A stretch of 26,596 nt of DNA from an uncultured Pedobacter sp. (GCF_946479715.1 NZ_CAMLHF010000060.1:1-26596); one strand, 5' to 3'. Positions 1-8,136 are shown, counted from the stretch's first letter. The notes: generated by a model from the sequence alone, not told the origin. A program made the numbers and translations.

Positions 1-540
1 GTGTCTATTATGATTGCCTGCCTTACTTATAACAGATGGGCTAAGCATCATTCTATATTGGGCCCGCTTAATATGGGGTTATGCCGTGGATTAAATCTAT
101 TACTCGGTGTAAGTATTATTAGTTCTCAGGTGCAACAATGGTGGTTTTTAGCCCTTGTACCTATTATCTATATTGCATCTATTACCATGATTAGCAGAGG
201 TGAAGTACACGGAGGCAGCAAAAAGATGCTTTATTTTGCTGCGGTACTTTATGCTATAGTTATAGCCAGCATTCTTTTTTTCGCCACTACAAAAGGCGAC
301 TTACGCATCACATTGGCATTTATTGTACCTTTTGCTTTAATGATATTTATACCGCTGTTAAAAGCCATACAAAATCCAATAGGCCCAAACATATGCAAAG
401 CAGTAAAAGCAGGTGTTATTGCATTAATATTAATGAATGCTGCCTGGGCTAGTGTCTTCGCCGACTGGAAAGTAGCCCTATCAATTGTTATTTTATTACC
501 ATTATCAATATTACTAAGTAAAGCATTCGCCGTTACTTAG
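1..540 (+). CDS. eboC: EboC-like UbiA-family prenyltransferase (3' part, N-terminus outside window)
   Basis: C-terminal 179 residues of a polytopic membrane protein; the frame is open at base 1, so the true start lies upstream. About five hydrophobic segments are visible (roughly residues 28-45, 48-64, 76-94, 104-120 and 134-172). The early segment LGPLNMGLCRGLNLLLG is the Asn/Arg-containing signature I associate with UbiA-like EboC proteins. UbiA enzymes transfer prenyl groups to aromatic or polar acceptors in the membrane; the Ebo acceptor is not known. The Asp-rich N-terminal metal-binding motif cannot be checked because it is outside the window. The stop lies 16 nt before eboD and all following cluster genes are on the same strand. 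The assignment rests on both sequence and the diagnostic eboD-eboE-eboF order. Confidence 0.82.
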   Translation: MSIMIACLTYNRWAKHHSILGPLNMGLCRGLNLLLGVSIISSQVQQWWFLALVPIIYIASITMISRGEVHGGSKKMLYFAAVLYAIVIASILFFATTKGDLRITLAFIVPFALMIFIPLLKAIQNPIGPNICKAVKAGVIALILMNAAWASVFADWKVALSIVILLPLSILLSKAFAVT

Positions 541-556
541 ACAGGAATTTTCAACT

Positions 557-1735
557 ATGAGTTATTTAGAACAGTCGTTTAGCGTAAAATTTGAGTATAA
601 AATATACTTTACTGCTTCGCTATTTGATACAGGCAATCCCATCTTGGCAAACTTCTTTAAGGAGAAGCCTTCGGAGGCCTTGCGCAAAATATTTTTCGTA
701 CTGGACAAGGGTGTTGCCGATGCTCATCCTGACCTTGTACCATCAATTAAAGCTTACTTTGAGCAACATAAAGATGTGCAGCTGATCAAGGACATCATGA
801 TTGTTCCGGGCGGAGAAGCATCAAAAAATGACACTGCACTTTTTGACCAACTGGTTGAAGCAGTGAATATTTATGGAATTGACAGGCATTCGTACATTGC
901 TGCCATTGGAGGAGGCGCTGTACTTGATCTTGTTGGCTATGCTGCCGCAGTTTCGCACCGCGGTATTAAACATATCCGGATCCCTACAACTGTACTTTCG
1001 CAAAATGACTCTGGTATTGGTGTTAAAAACGGCATCAATTACAATGGTAAAAAGAACTTTCTTGGCACTTTTGCTCCACCATCAGCAGTATTTAATGATG
1101 ACCAGTTTTTGCTTACGTTAAGCGACAGAGATTGGCGTTCGGGTATTTCTGAAGCGGTAAAAGTAGCCCTTATCAAAGATCCCGAATTCTTTTACTGGAT
1201 TGAAGATAACGCAGCACAACTGGTTGCAAGGGATCTGGACACGATGAACTACCTGATCAAACGTTGTGCTCAATTGCATTTAAACCATATTGCAGGCGAT
1301 GATCCATTTGAAACAGGATCGGCAAGGCCATTAGATTTTGGCCACTGGAGTGCACATAAACTGGAGCAGCTAAGTAATTTCAGCGTCTTACATGGTGAAG
1401 CCGTGGCAATGGGCATTGCTTTAGATAGCACCTATTCTTTCCTGACAGGAATGCTAACAGAAGAAAAATTGCAGCGCATATTGAGTGTATTGCTTCACCT
1501 ATCTTTTGATATTTCAAATCCATTTATCCAGATTAACGATACTGAATCTCCAATACTTCGTGGATTGGCAGAATTTCAGGAACATCTTGGCGGTAAACTT
1601 ACCATTACCCTGCTTACTGATTTGGGTACCGGAAAAGAGGTGCATCAGATGGATCATCAGTTATTGATAGAAGCAAGCAACTATGTTTTAAACTTTACCA
1701 GTACACACGCTGGTTTACCTATAAGTAACCACTAA
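557..1735 (+). CDS. eboD: EboD, 3-dehydroquinate synthase-like sugar phosphate cyclase
   Basis: A 392-aa member of the sugar-phosphate cyclase superfamily (AroB fold, NAD and Zn dependent). The NAD-binding stretch IAAIGGGAVLDLVG is at about 114-127 and the PGGEASKND loop at about 84-92. Probable Zn ligands are E199 (SEAVK), H263 (DFGHWSAH) and H279 (LHGEA). It is not ordinary AroB: the LNxGHTxGHAxE block of dehydroquinate synthases reads LDFGHWSAHKLE here, and the Lys usually found about 20 residues before it appears to be His241. This suggests a substrate other than DAHP, possibly a heptulose phosphate as in the C7-cyclitol synthases; that part is inference. It is about 30 residues longer than typical AroB. 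Its stop is 2 nt before the eboE start, so translation is probably coupled. Start chosen at ATG 557, 16 nt after eboC. Confidence 0.9.
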   Translation: MSYLEQSFSVKFEYKIYFTASLFDTGNPILANFFKEKPSEALRKIFFVLDKGVADAHPDLVPSIKAYFEQHKDVQLIKDIMIVPGGEASKNDTALFDQLVEAVNIYGIDRHSYIAAIGGGAVLDLVGYAAAVSHRGIKHIRIPTTVLSQNDSGIGVKNGINYNGKKNFLGTFAPPSAVFNDDQFLLTLSDRDWRSGISEAVKVALIKDPEFFYWIEDNAAQLVARDLDTMNYLIKRCAQLHLNHIAGDDPFETGSARPLDFGHWSAHKLEQLSNFSVLHGEAVAMGIALDSTYSFLTGMLTEEKLQRILSVLLHLSFDISNPFIQINDTESPILRGLAEFQEHLGGKLTITLLTDLGTGKEVHQMDHQLLIEASNYVLNFTSTHAGLPISNH

Positions 1736-1737
1736 TA

Positions 1738-2946
1738 ATGAAAGTTAACACTGGCCATTTAACCTATTGCACAAACATACATCCGGGTAAAAACTGGGAT
1801 GATGATTTTAAAGCGTTACAAGAGAATTTTCCTGTTATCAAAAAATCGGTTTCACCAAATCAACCGCTTGGACTAGGACTTAGATTGTCCAATACCTCGA
1901 GTCTTGAATTGATAAATGAAGATGCTTTAACTGAGTTTAAGCAGTGGCTTGAGGAAAATGACGCTTATGTTTTTACCATGAATGGTTTCCCTTATGGCGA
2001 ATTTCACCGTACTGTGGTTAAAGAAGATGTACATACACCTGATTGGACAACCGACGCGCGAAGAGAATATACCATCAGACTTTTTAATATTCTCCAATCC
2101 ATATTACCTGAGGGGATGAATGGCGGAATTTCAACATCACCACTTAGTTACAGACACTGGTTTAAAACTGATGAGGATTTTGCGCAGGCAAAGCACACTG
2201 CTACCTTAAATGTAATAGAGGTTATAAAAGAACTGATTACAATTAGCGAGCAAAAAGGTAAAATTATGCACCTTGATCTGGAACCTGAACCTGATGGCAT
2301 ACTTGAAACCGGAAGAGAATTTATAGACTGGTTTGAGAATGATTTGTTGCCACTTGGCATTCCGGCAATTGAAAGTTCATTTAATGTTCCTGGCATTGAA
2401 GCCGAATCATTAATTAAAAAACACCTTTGCCTTTGCTATGATGTTTGTCACTTTGCTATAGGCTATGAAACTCATGATGAGGTTCTAAAAGAACTTGAAG
2501 CAAAAGGCATTAAAGTAGGTAAAATACAAATCAGCGCAGCTTTAAAAGCAAATCTTGATAAATCAGAAGCAGAAAGAGAAATCATAAAGAACAGCTTTCA
2601 GACCTTTAATGAGCCAACCTATCTGCATCAGGTAGTAGCCTTAAAGAAAGATGGTGGGCTGATTCGTTATTCGGACCTTACTCCTGCTCTTAATGACTTT
2701 GAAAACCAGGAGGCCATGCAATGGAGAGCACATTTCCATGTCCCAATATCAATTAAAGAGATCGGATTGTTACAATCTACTCAGGATGATATTACTACCG
2801 TTCTGGAACTTCAAAAGAATGCTCCTTTTACTGAACATCTGGAAGTAGAAACTTATACCTGGGAAGTATTACCGGAGCAATTAAAATTACCGATTGCCCA
2901 ATCCATCAGTAATGAACTGAATTGGGTAATTAAAACGAACATATAA
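1738..2946 (+). CDS. eboE: EboE, xylose-isomerase-like TIM-barrel protein (metabolite traffic protein)
   Basis: A 402-aa soluble protein that opens with the characteristic HLTYCTNIHPG (residues 7-17) of EboE proteins. The fold is expected to be a sugar phosphate isomerase/epimerase TIM barrel. Candidate metal or substrate residues are E182 and E184 (LDLEPEPDG), D235 and H238 (YDVCHFAIG) and Q264 (KIQIS). No signal peptide or membrane segment is seen, so it should be cytosolic. It starts 2 nt after eboD and ends 1 nt before eboF, so the three genes are very likely one transcript. In cyanobacteria the ebo genes are needed to move the scytonemin monomer to the periplasm; no such product is known in Bacteroidota, so the substrate here is unknown. 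Confidence 0.88.
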   Translation: MKVNTGHLTYCTNIHPGKNWDDDFKALQENFPVIKKSVSPNQPLGLGLRLSNTSSLELINEDALTEFKQWLEENDAYVFTMNGFPYGEFHRTVVKEDVHTPDWTTDARREYTIRLFNILQSILPEGMNGGISTSPLSYRHWFKTDEDFAQAKHTATLNVIEVIKELITISEQKGKIMHLDLEPEPDGILETGREFIDWFENDLLPLGIPAIESSFNVPGIEAESLIKKHLCLCYDVCHFAIGYETHDEVLKELEAKGIKVGKIQISAALKANLDKSEAEREIIKNSFQTFNEPTYLHQVVALKKDGGLIRYSDLTPALNDFENQEAMQWRAHFHVPISIKEIGLLQSTQDDITTVLELQKNAPFTEHLEVETYTWEVLPEQLKLPIAQSISNELNWVIKTNI

Positions 2947-2947
2947 G

Positions 2948-4300
2948 ATGAAGAAAACTGTAGTAATAGATGTTGTTGGCTTATCCTCGAACCTTATTGG
3001 CAAGCATACCCCCTTTTTAGAACAATATATAAAAGATAAAAACCTTGGGGCAATAGCACCAATGCTACCCGCAGTAACTACCAGTGTACAATCAACTTAT
3101 TTAACAGGAAAACAGCCAACAGAACATGGTGTTGTCGGAAACGGATGGTACGACCATATGGATTCGGAAATCAAATTCTGGAAGCAATCAAACAAGCTTG
3201 TGCTTGCAGAGAAGATCTGGGACAAAGCAAAAAAAGAAGACCCTGATTTTACTTGCGCCAATATGTTTTGGTGGTACAACATGTATTCAAATGCCGATTA
3301 CAGCGTAACTCCGCGTCCAAATTATTTAGCTGATGGCAGAAAACTTCCTGATTGCTATTCGGAACCTGCAGAACTACGCGATATTTTACAGGATAAATTA
3401 GGTCAGTTTCCGCTTTTTCAATTTTGGGGGCCAGGTGCCAATGTAAAATCGAGCCGATGGATTGCTGACGCATCTATGATTACGGAGGATCTTTACAATC
3501 CTACCCTTACCTTAATATATTTGCCACATCTGGATTATTGTTTACAAAAATTCGGTAGCGACTTTGATAAAATCAGTAAGGAGCTTGGTGAGATAGATGA
3601 ATTGATAAAGGACCTGGTAACATTTTATGAAAAAAAGGGAGCCAATATTATTATTCTATCCGAATACGGTATTGTTCCGGTAAGCAAACCGATTCACTTA
3701 AACAGAATTTTTAGAGAAAACGGACTGTTACAGATTCGTATAGAGCGAGGTTTGGAATTATTAGATGCGGGGGCTTCTAAAGCATTTGTGGTTGCGGATC
3801 ATCAGATTGCACATGTTTACATCAATGATCCATCCGTAGCCGATCAGGTAAAAATTATTCTTGAAAAAACTCCTGGCATTGCTATGGTTTTAGATAAAGC
3901 AGGCAAAAAGAAATACGGAATGGACCATGAAAGGGCCGGTGACTTTGTATTGGTTGCTGAACCTGCAAGCTGGTTTACTTATTATTTCTGGCTTGACGAT
4001 GCAAAAGCTCCTGATTATGCCAGGTGCGTAGATATTCATAAAAAACCAGGGTATGACCCTGTTGAAATGTTCATGTCTTCTAAACCGCGTGCGGCATACA
4101 AACTATTAAGAAAAAAAGCAGGTTTCCGTTATGTAATGGATGTTATTCCATTAGATGCCACCTTAATTAAGGGCTCACATGGCAGCATCAACACACCTGT
4201 AGAGTTTCACCCTGTTTTAATTACGGATCAAAAGCTAAACAACAGCAATTTACAGGCGACGGAAATTCATGATCTGATCTGGAAAGCGCTAAAGGGGTAA
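2948..4300 (+). CDS. eboF: EboF, nucleotide pyrophosphatase/alkaline-phosphatase-superfamily protein
   Basis: A 450-aa protein of the type I phosphodiesterase/alkaline phosphatase superfamily. Visible elements in order are D8 after the first beta strand (VVIDVVG), the nucleophile loop AVTTSVQSTYLTG (42-54) with T44/T45, TEHGVVGNGWY (58-68), LPHLDYCLQKFG (about 192-203), LSEYGI (about 237-242), ADHQIAHVYI in the second half, and a final KGSHGS near residue 415. The position normally reading S-D-H-G in nucleotide pyrophosphatases reads S-E-Y-G, while D-H pairs occur elsewhere, so metal coordination may differ from the textbook enzyme. There is no signal peptide. The gene is last in the ebo cluster, 1 nt after eboE. 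EboF proteins have no established substrate. Confidence 0.85.
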   Translation: MKKTVVIDVVGLSSNLIGKHTPFLEQYIKDKNLGAIAPMLPAVTTSVQSTYLTGKQPTEHGVVGNGWYDHMDSEIKFWKQSNKLVLAEKIWDKAKKEDPDFTCANMFWWYNMYSNADYSVTPRPNYLADGRKLPDCYSEPAELRDILQDKLGQFPLFQFWGPGANVKSSRWIADASMITEDLYNPTLTLIYLPHLDYCLQKFGSDFDKISKELGEIDELIKDLVTFYEKKGANIIILSEYGIVPVSKPIHLNRIFRENGLLQIRIERGLELLDAGASKAFVVADHQIAHVYINDPSVADQVKIILEKTPGIAMVLDKAGKKKYGMDHERAGDFVLVAEPASWFTYYFWLDDAKAPDYARCVDIHKKPGYDPVEMFMSSKPRAAYKLLRKKAGFRYVMDVIPLDATLIKGSHGSINTPVEFHPVLITDQKLNNSNLQATEIHDLIWKALKG

Positions 4301-4334
4301 TTCTATAGGGTTACCAACTTATTTCTATTCTTAT

Positions 4335-4342
4335 TACATTTG
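4335..4342 (+). promoter_or_regulatory. Promoter -7 element for phospholipase C
   Basis: TACATTTG matches the Bacteroidota -7 consensus TAnnTTTG and lies 31 nt before the plc ATG, predicting a start near 4349 and a 5' UTR of about 25 nt. No clear -33 TTG is present; TTA at 4311-4313 is at suitable distance. TGGTTC at 4341-4346 is complementary to GAACCA at 4365-4370, so the short UTR could form a weak hairpin just before the start codon. Confidence 0.5.
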
Positions 4343-4373
4343 GTTCAAACACACAACAAACAAATGAACCACT

Positions 4374-6725
4374 ATGGACTCAAGAAGAGACTTTCTTAAA
4401 AAAGCTGCCCTATTGTCTGGGGCAGTGGGTTTACCCAATGTAATTCCTATGTCTATCCAAAAGGCAATGGCAATTGAAGCAGATCCCGGATCTACATTTT
4501 ATGATGCAGAGCATATTGTAATCCTGATGCAGGAGAACCGCTCCTTTGATCATATGTTTGGTAAACTCAAAGGTGTCCGTGGCTTTAATGATCCAAGAGC
4601 TTTTACACTTCCTGATAAGGATAAGGTCTGGTTACAAAAGGATAATGAAGGCAAAACATACGCACCGTTTCACATAGACATTAATAAAACAAAAATAACC
4701 TGGCAAGGCGGCCTGCCTCACTCCTGGTCGGACCAGCTTGCTGCCCGAAACAATGGCAAGTATGATAAATGGGTGCCCGTAAAATCACTTATGTCTTTAG
4801 GGTATTATGACAGGACAGATATTCCTTTTTACTACTCAATGGCCGAAGCCTTTACGATTTGTGACCATAATTTCTGCTCATCTCTTACCGGCACTACTCC
4901 AAACAGGTTATTTTTCTGGACAGGTAACATCCGCCCCGAGTTAAACGGGAGTTCGGTAGCAGCTGTAAACAATTCTCAAGCAGAATCAAGAGATGGTGCT
5001 TTTGTAGATTGGGATACATTTCCAGAGGTATTGGAAGATAATGGCATTGATTGGAAGATCTACCAAAATGAAATATGGACAGCCGATTTACAAGGTGATA
5101 ATGTAGATGATTGGTTAGGTAATTACGGGGACAATGCAATTGAGTATGTAAAACGCTACAACGTTAAGCTTGCTGCATATTTCAGAAAGAATGGTGATTC
5201 GACAAGTAAACCTCCCCTCACTGCAGCGCAGGTAACCGAGAAATACAATAAGCTATCCACCCGTGAAAAGAATTTAATAGACAAAGCATTTGCCAGCAAT
5301 ATAAATGCTCCGTTTAACTATCTGGAACTTGCTCCATTTACCTTTACTAATGACCAGGGACAGGAAGAAACCATCAGCATCCCTAAAAATGATATCTTCC
5401 ATCAGTTCCGTTCTGATGTTGACAATGGCAAACTACCCACCGTTTCATGGCTGGTAGCTCCACAAAGATTCTCAGATCACACCAGTTCACCATTGTATGG
5501 AACGTGGTATGTATCTGAAGCGCTTGACATTTTAACAAAGAACCCCGAAGTATGGAAAAAAACAGTTTTTATCCTTACGTATGATGAAAATGATGGCTAC
5601 TTTGATCATATCCCTCCATATGTAGTTCCAAAACCTAACGACCCATCAAGCGGAAAAGTTTCTGAAGGAATCTCTGTTGATGCTGATTATGAGCTAAAAA
5701 AAGATAGCCCTATTGGTTTAGGCTATCGCGTGCCAATGATCATAGCCTCTCCCTGGAGCAAAGGAGGCTATGTAAATTCGCAAGTTTTTGACCATACCTC
5801 TTCACTGATGTTTTTAGAAAACATACTTAGCAAAAAAACCGGAAAGAAAATTCGCAGTAATAAGATTAGCAGCTGGAGAAGAGTAATTTGTGGCGATCTG
5901 ACATCAGCTTTCAGGCCTTCAGTAGGGATGTCATCTGTTACACCAACACCTTTAAAAAGAGAAGAAGTTGTTACCAATATTCAAAATGCAAAAAATAAAC
6001 CGGCACAGGTTAAGCCAAATCCTTTATCAAAAGCTGAAATAACCTCAGGAGCCTATTTGCCACAACAGGAGCGTGGAACAAGTAAGGCTTGCGCTTTACC
6101 ATACCAACTCTTTGCAGAATGTAATCTTGATAGTTCTAAGACCAAAGTAGAACTTCAGCTAGAAGCAGGGAGAGGCAATTTCGGACAAAAAATATTGCCT
6201 GTTGGGGCGCCCTTTAACGTATACACCACCAATCTATACAATGGGCAGTCGGGAAAGACCTGGGCATATGCAGTGAAAAATGGAGACAAAATTTTGGACC
6301 ATTTAATGTTACAAAACTTTGGGGATGGGCAATACAATTTATGCGTAAGTGCGCCTAATGGCTTTTTCCGTGAGTTTAAAGGCGATAAAAATGACCCTTC
6401 CTTAAATGTTAATTGCCATTATGAGGTTAAAGGGTTTTTAAACAAAAAGCCAAGTGGCAACATTGAACTTATCCTTCAAAATGAAGGTAATCAGGATTTA
6501 AAGATAAATGTTATCGACAACGCTTATAAAAGCGATATTACCAGATCGATATCATTAGATAAAAAAAGCAGGAAAACTTTCATTATTGACCTGCAAAAGA
6601 GCTCAGGATGGTATGATTTTACAATTCAATTAGAGGGCTACAGCGCATTTTCAAAGCAATATGCCGGGCATGTTGAAACAGGAGAAGATTCGATAACAGA
6701 TCCATACATGGGCGGGGTGGTTTAA
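4374..6725 (+). CDS. Tat-exported phosphocholine-specific phospholipase C (AcpA/PLC family)
   Basis: A 783-aa protein with a twin-arginine signal, SRRDFLKK followed by a hydrophobic stretch, processed after about residue 33. The catalytic domain (about 40-510) shows the family motifs QENRSFDHMFG near residue 55, GTTPNRLFFWTG near 175 and YDENDGYFDHIPP near 403. The C-terminal part (about 570-780) has two beta-rich repeats of the DUF756 type found in PlcN/PlcH-like enzymes. Members cleave the phosphodiester of phosphatidylcholine or sphingomyelin outside the cytoplasm; whether this one prefers phosphatidylethanolamine or another lipid cannot be read from sequence. It lies 73 nt after eboF with its own -7 element, so cotranscription with ebo is possible but not required. 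The stop overlaps the end of the convergent gene by 4 nt. Confidence 0.9.
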   Translation: MDSRRDFLKKAALLSGAVGLPNVIPMSIQKAMAIEADPGSTFYDAEHIVILMQENRSFDHMFGKLKGVRGFNDPRAFTLPDKDKVWLQKDNEGKTYAPFHIDINKTKITWQGGLPHSWSDQLAARNNGKYDKWVPVKSLMSLGYYDRTDIPFYYSMAEAFTICDHNFCSSLTGTTPNRLFFWTGNIRPELNGSSVAAVNNSQAESRDGAFVDWDTFPEVLEDNGIDWKIYQNEIWTADLQGDNVDDWLGNYGDNAIEYVKRYNVKLAAYFRKNGDSTSKPPLTAAQVTEKYNKLSTREKNLIDKAFASNINAPFNYLELAPFTFTNDQGQEETISIPKNDIFHQFRSDVDNGKLPTVSWLVAPQRFSDHTSSPLYGTWYVSEALDILTKNPEVWKKTVFILTYDENDGYFDHIPPYVVPKPNDPSSGKVSEGISVDADYELKKDSPIGLGYRVPMIIASPWSKGGYVNSQVFDHTSSLMFLENILSKKTGKKIRSNKISSWRRVICGDLTSAFRPSVGMSSVTPTPLKREEVVTNIQNAKNKPAQVKPNPLSKAEITSGAYLPQQERGTSKACALPYQLFAECNLDSSKTKVELQLEAGRGNFGQKILPVGAPFNVYTTNLYNGQSGKTWAYAVKNGDKILDHLMLQNFGDGQYNLCVSAPNGFFREFKGDKNDPSLNVNCHYEVKGFLNKKPSGNIELILQNEGNQDLKINVIDNAYKSDITRSISLDKKSRKTFIIDLQKSSGWYDFTIQLEGYSAFSKQYAGHVETGEDSITDPYMGGVV

Positions 6726-7054
6726 GCCTCTCCCATTTTTTCGTTTACCACAATTTTTTCAGTTACTGCATTTTCAGTTACAGGTTCTTCAGTTGTGGAT
6801 ACCTGTGCCTCTGCGGCAACCATTTCTTCTTGTAATTCAGGATCTAGTTCTACACACCCTTCTTTATCTTTTTTTGCAAAAAGAATGGGATAGATGAGCA
6901 TCAATGCTCCGGCAATAAATAAAATGCCCGCAAACGACAACATGTAATTACTTGATTCCATTTTGTTTGCACTCATAACTTTATACGCAATTAGTGCCAG
7001 TACGCCTAATATAAAGGCAATTACTGCTTTCTGAAGTTTTAGAATCTTAATCAT
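6722..7054 (-). CDS. Small membrane protein with two TM helices and acidic tail, unknown function
   Basis: A 110-aa protein that I do not recognise. Two strongly hydrophobic segments (about 10-28 and 38-59) are followed by KKDKEG and a tail of about 50 residues rich in Glu, Val and Thr (EEPVTENAVTEKIVVNEK). By the positive-inside rule a cytoplasmic tail is likely. It is convergent with the phospholipase gene, overlapping its stop codon by 4 nt, and diverges from the ArsR gene across about 160 nt. The start at 7054 puts the first helix right after a basic N-terminus (MIKILKLQK). The hydrophobic pattern and open frame support a real gene; no function is implied. Confidence 0.7.
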   Translation of the reverse strand: MIKILKLQKAVIAFILGVLALIAYKVMSANKMESSNYMLSFAGILFIAGALMLIYPILFAKKDKEGCVELDPELQEEMVAAEAQVSTTEEPVTENAVTEKIVVNEKMGEA

Positions 7055-7212
7055 GATAAGAGGTTATTAAATGGCATTAAACATTGAACAAAAATCAAAC
7101 CATTTCCATAAAGGCATCTAAAAAGGTAAGGTCGTCATTTTGAATTTATTTTTCTAATAATATTTGCGCAATCATATGATTGCATTTATATTTGCAACCA
7201 TATAATTGTAAA
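7055..7212 (+). promoter_or_regulatory. arsR-SRPBCC operator-promoter region
   Basis: TTG at 7164-7166 and TATATTTG at 7187-7194 match the Bacteroidota -33/-7 pattern with a 20-nt spacer. The spacer contains a perfect 16-bp palindrome, GCAATCATATGATTGC (7168-7183). A second, imperfect copy, CAACCATATAATTG (7195-7208), covers the expected transcription start near 7200. Both share CAAnCATATnATTG. Two operators, one between the promoter boxes and one over the start, are what a self-repressing ArsR dimer would use. The segment 7055-7160, between the two divergent genes, shows no other clear element. Confidence 0.75.
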
Positions 7213-7554
7213 ATGATAACAAGAAGAGATGTATTTCAAGCCATAGCTGATCCTACCCGCCGGGAAATTATTCAAAGAATAGCACAAGAGCCTTTGAATC
7301 TCAACGCCGTAGCCGAGGCTTTCGATATTAGTAGACAAGCCATATCCAAACACATACAAATCCTCACAGAATGTGGATTAGTAGTAATTAAGCAGGTAGG
7401 CAGAGAACGATTTTGTGAGCCTCAGCTTGATAAACTAAATGAAGTGGCTGACTGGGTTGAGCAATCCAGGAAACAATGGGTTAGCAAATTTGAAAAACTA
7501 GACAGTTACCTAAAAACAATACAAACTAAAGAGAAAGAAGATGGAACAATCTAA
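7213..7554 (+). CDS. ArsR-family winged-helix transcriptional regulator
   Basis: A 113-aa helix-turn-helix protein. It opens with RRDVFQAIADPTRREIIQRI, the typical start of the ArsR subgroup that precedes SRPBCC genes. The recognition helix region is FDISRQAISKHIQILTECGLV (about 37-57), followed by the wing VIKQVGRERFCEPQ. There are no Cys-rich metal-binding motifs, so this is not an arsenic or metal sensor of the classical kind. I chose ATG 7213 rather than the in-frame ATG at 7180, because 7180 lies inside the operator palindrome and upstream of the -7 element. The 3' end overlaps the SRPBCC gene by 14 nt, so the two are translationally coupled and probably form an autoregulated two-gene operon. 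Confidence 0.88.
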   Translation: MITRRDVFQAIADPTRREIIQRIAQEPLNLNAVAEAFDISRQAISKHIQILTECGLVVIKQVGRERFCEPQLDKLNEVADWVEQSRKQWVSKFEKLDSYLKTIQTKEKEDGTI

Positions 7555-8026
7555 AAAAGAACTTTTCATTACGCATCTTTTTGATGCCCCACGTGAAGTT
7601 GTATTTGAGGCTTGGACGGACCCAGAGCAATTAAAACACTGGTATGCACCAGATGGCTGTACCATCGAATTCAAGTACATCAATGTAAAGGAGGGTGGCA
7701 CCTTTCACTCCTGTATTCATGATCCTATACATGGTGATTGTTGGATAAAGGGCGTCTACAATCAGGTTATATTTCCCGAAAAACTAGTTTTCTCAATGAT
7801 TCTTACGAATGAAAACGGCGAGTCAATAGCATCTTTAGCTGCCGGAAAACCTGAAGACTGGCCAGAGGAAACCATCACTACAGTAACTTTTACCTCAATT
7901 GGAAATCAGACAAAATTAGCTATCCACCAAACTGTTTCTGAAGAGGGGGCAAAACAAACAGGTGCTTATCAAAGCTGGATCAAAATGTTTAATAAATTGA
8001 ATATTCTAATCGCAATTAAAAACTAA
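7541..8026 (+). CDS. SRPBCC/AHSA1-like protein
   Basis: A 161-aa single-domain START/Bet-v1-like protein of the AHSA1 group. Typical elements are the opening FDAPREVVFEAWTDPEQLKHWYAPDG (about 14-39), the central beta strands with GGTFHSCIHDP and the WIKGVYNQVIFPEKLVFSM segment. The last part, EEGAKQTGAYQSWIKMFNKLNILI, forms the C-terminal helix. The fold makes a hydrophobic cavity for small ligands; the ligand is unknown. No signal peptide is present. The ArsR gene overlaps its start by 14 nt, an arrangement common in many bacteria, so the pair probably responds to a shared small molecule or stress. Confidence 0.88.
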   Translation: MEQSKKELFITHLFDAPREVVFEAWTDPEQLKHWYAPDGCTIEFKYINVKEGGTFHSCIHDPIHGDCWIKGVYNQVIFPEKLVFSMILTNENGESIASLAAGKPEDWPEETITTVTFTSIGNQTKLAIHQTVSEEGAKQTGAYQSWIKMFNKLNILIAIKN

Positions 8027-8051
8027 AAAAAAGAGGATATATAGAAGTATA

Positions 8052-8083
8052 ACATTTAGCTGTCACAATGCAGCTATAAATGT
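8052..8083 (+). terminator. Imperfect hairpin downstream of the SRPBCC gene
   Basis: ACATTTA-GCTG (8052-8062) pairs with CAGC-TA-TAAATGT (8071-8083), leaving an 8-nt loop TCACAATG and a 2-nt bulge, giving 11 bp. It starts 26 nt after the SRPBCC stop. There is no run of T directly after it, so it could be a weak terminator, an mRNA 3' end stabiliser or an operator for the next gene. It overlaps the ATG at 8080, which argues against that ATG as a real start. Confidence 0.4.
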
Positions 8084-8136
8084 CTATTTATCATGACAAT
8101 AGATATATTCTACGTACCTTGTGCGTTATTCAAAAT

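Noticed and set aside
557..1735. Annotation as aroB (shikimate pathway)
   Set aside because: The active-site block and the ebo gene context indicate EboD rather than the housekeeping dehydroquinate synthase.
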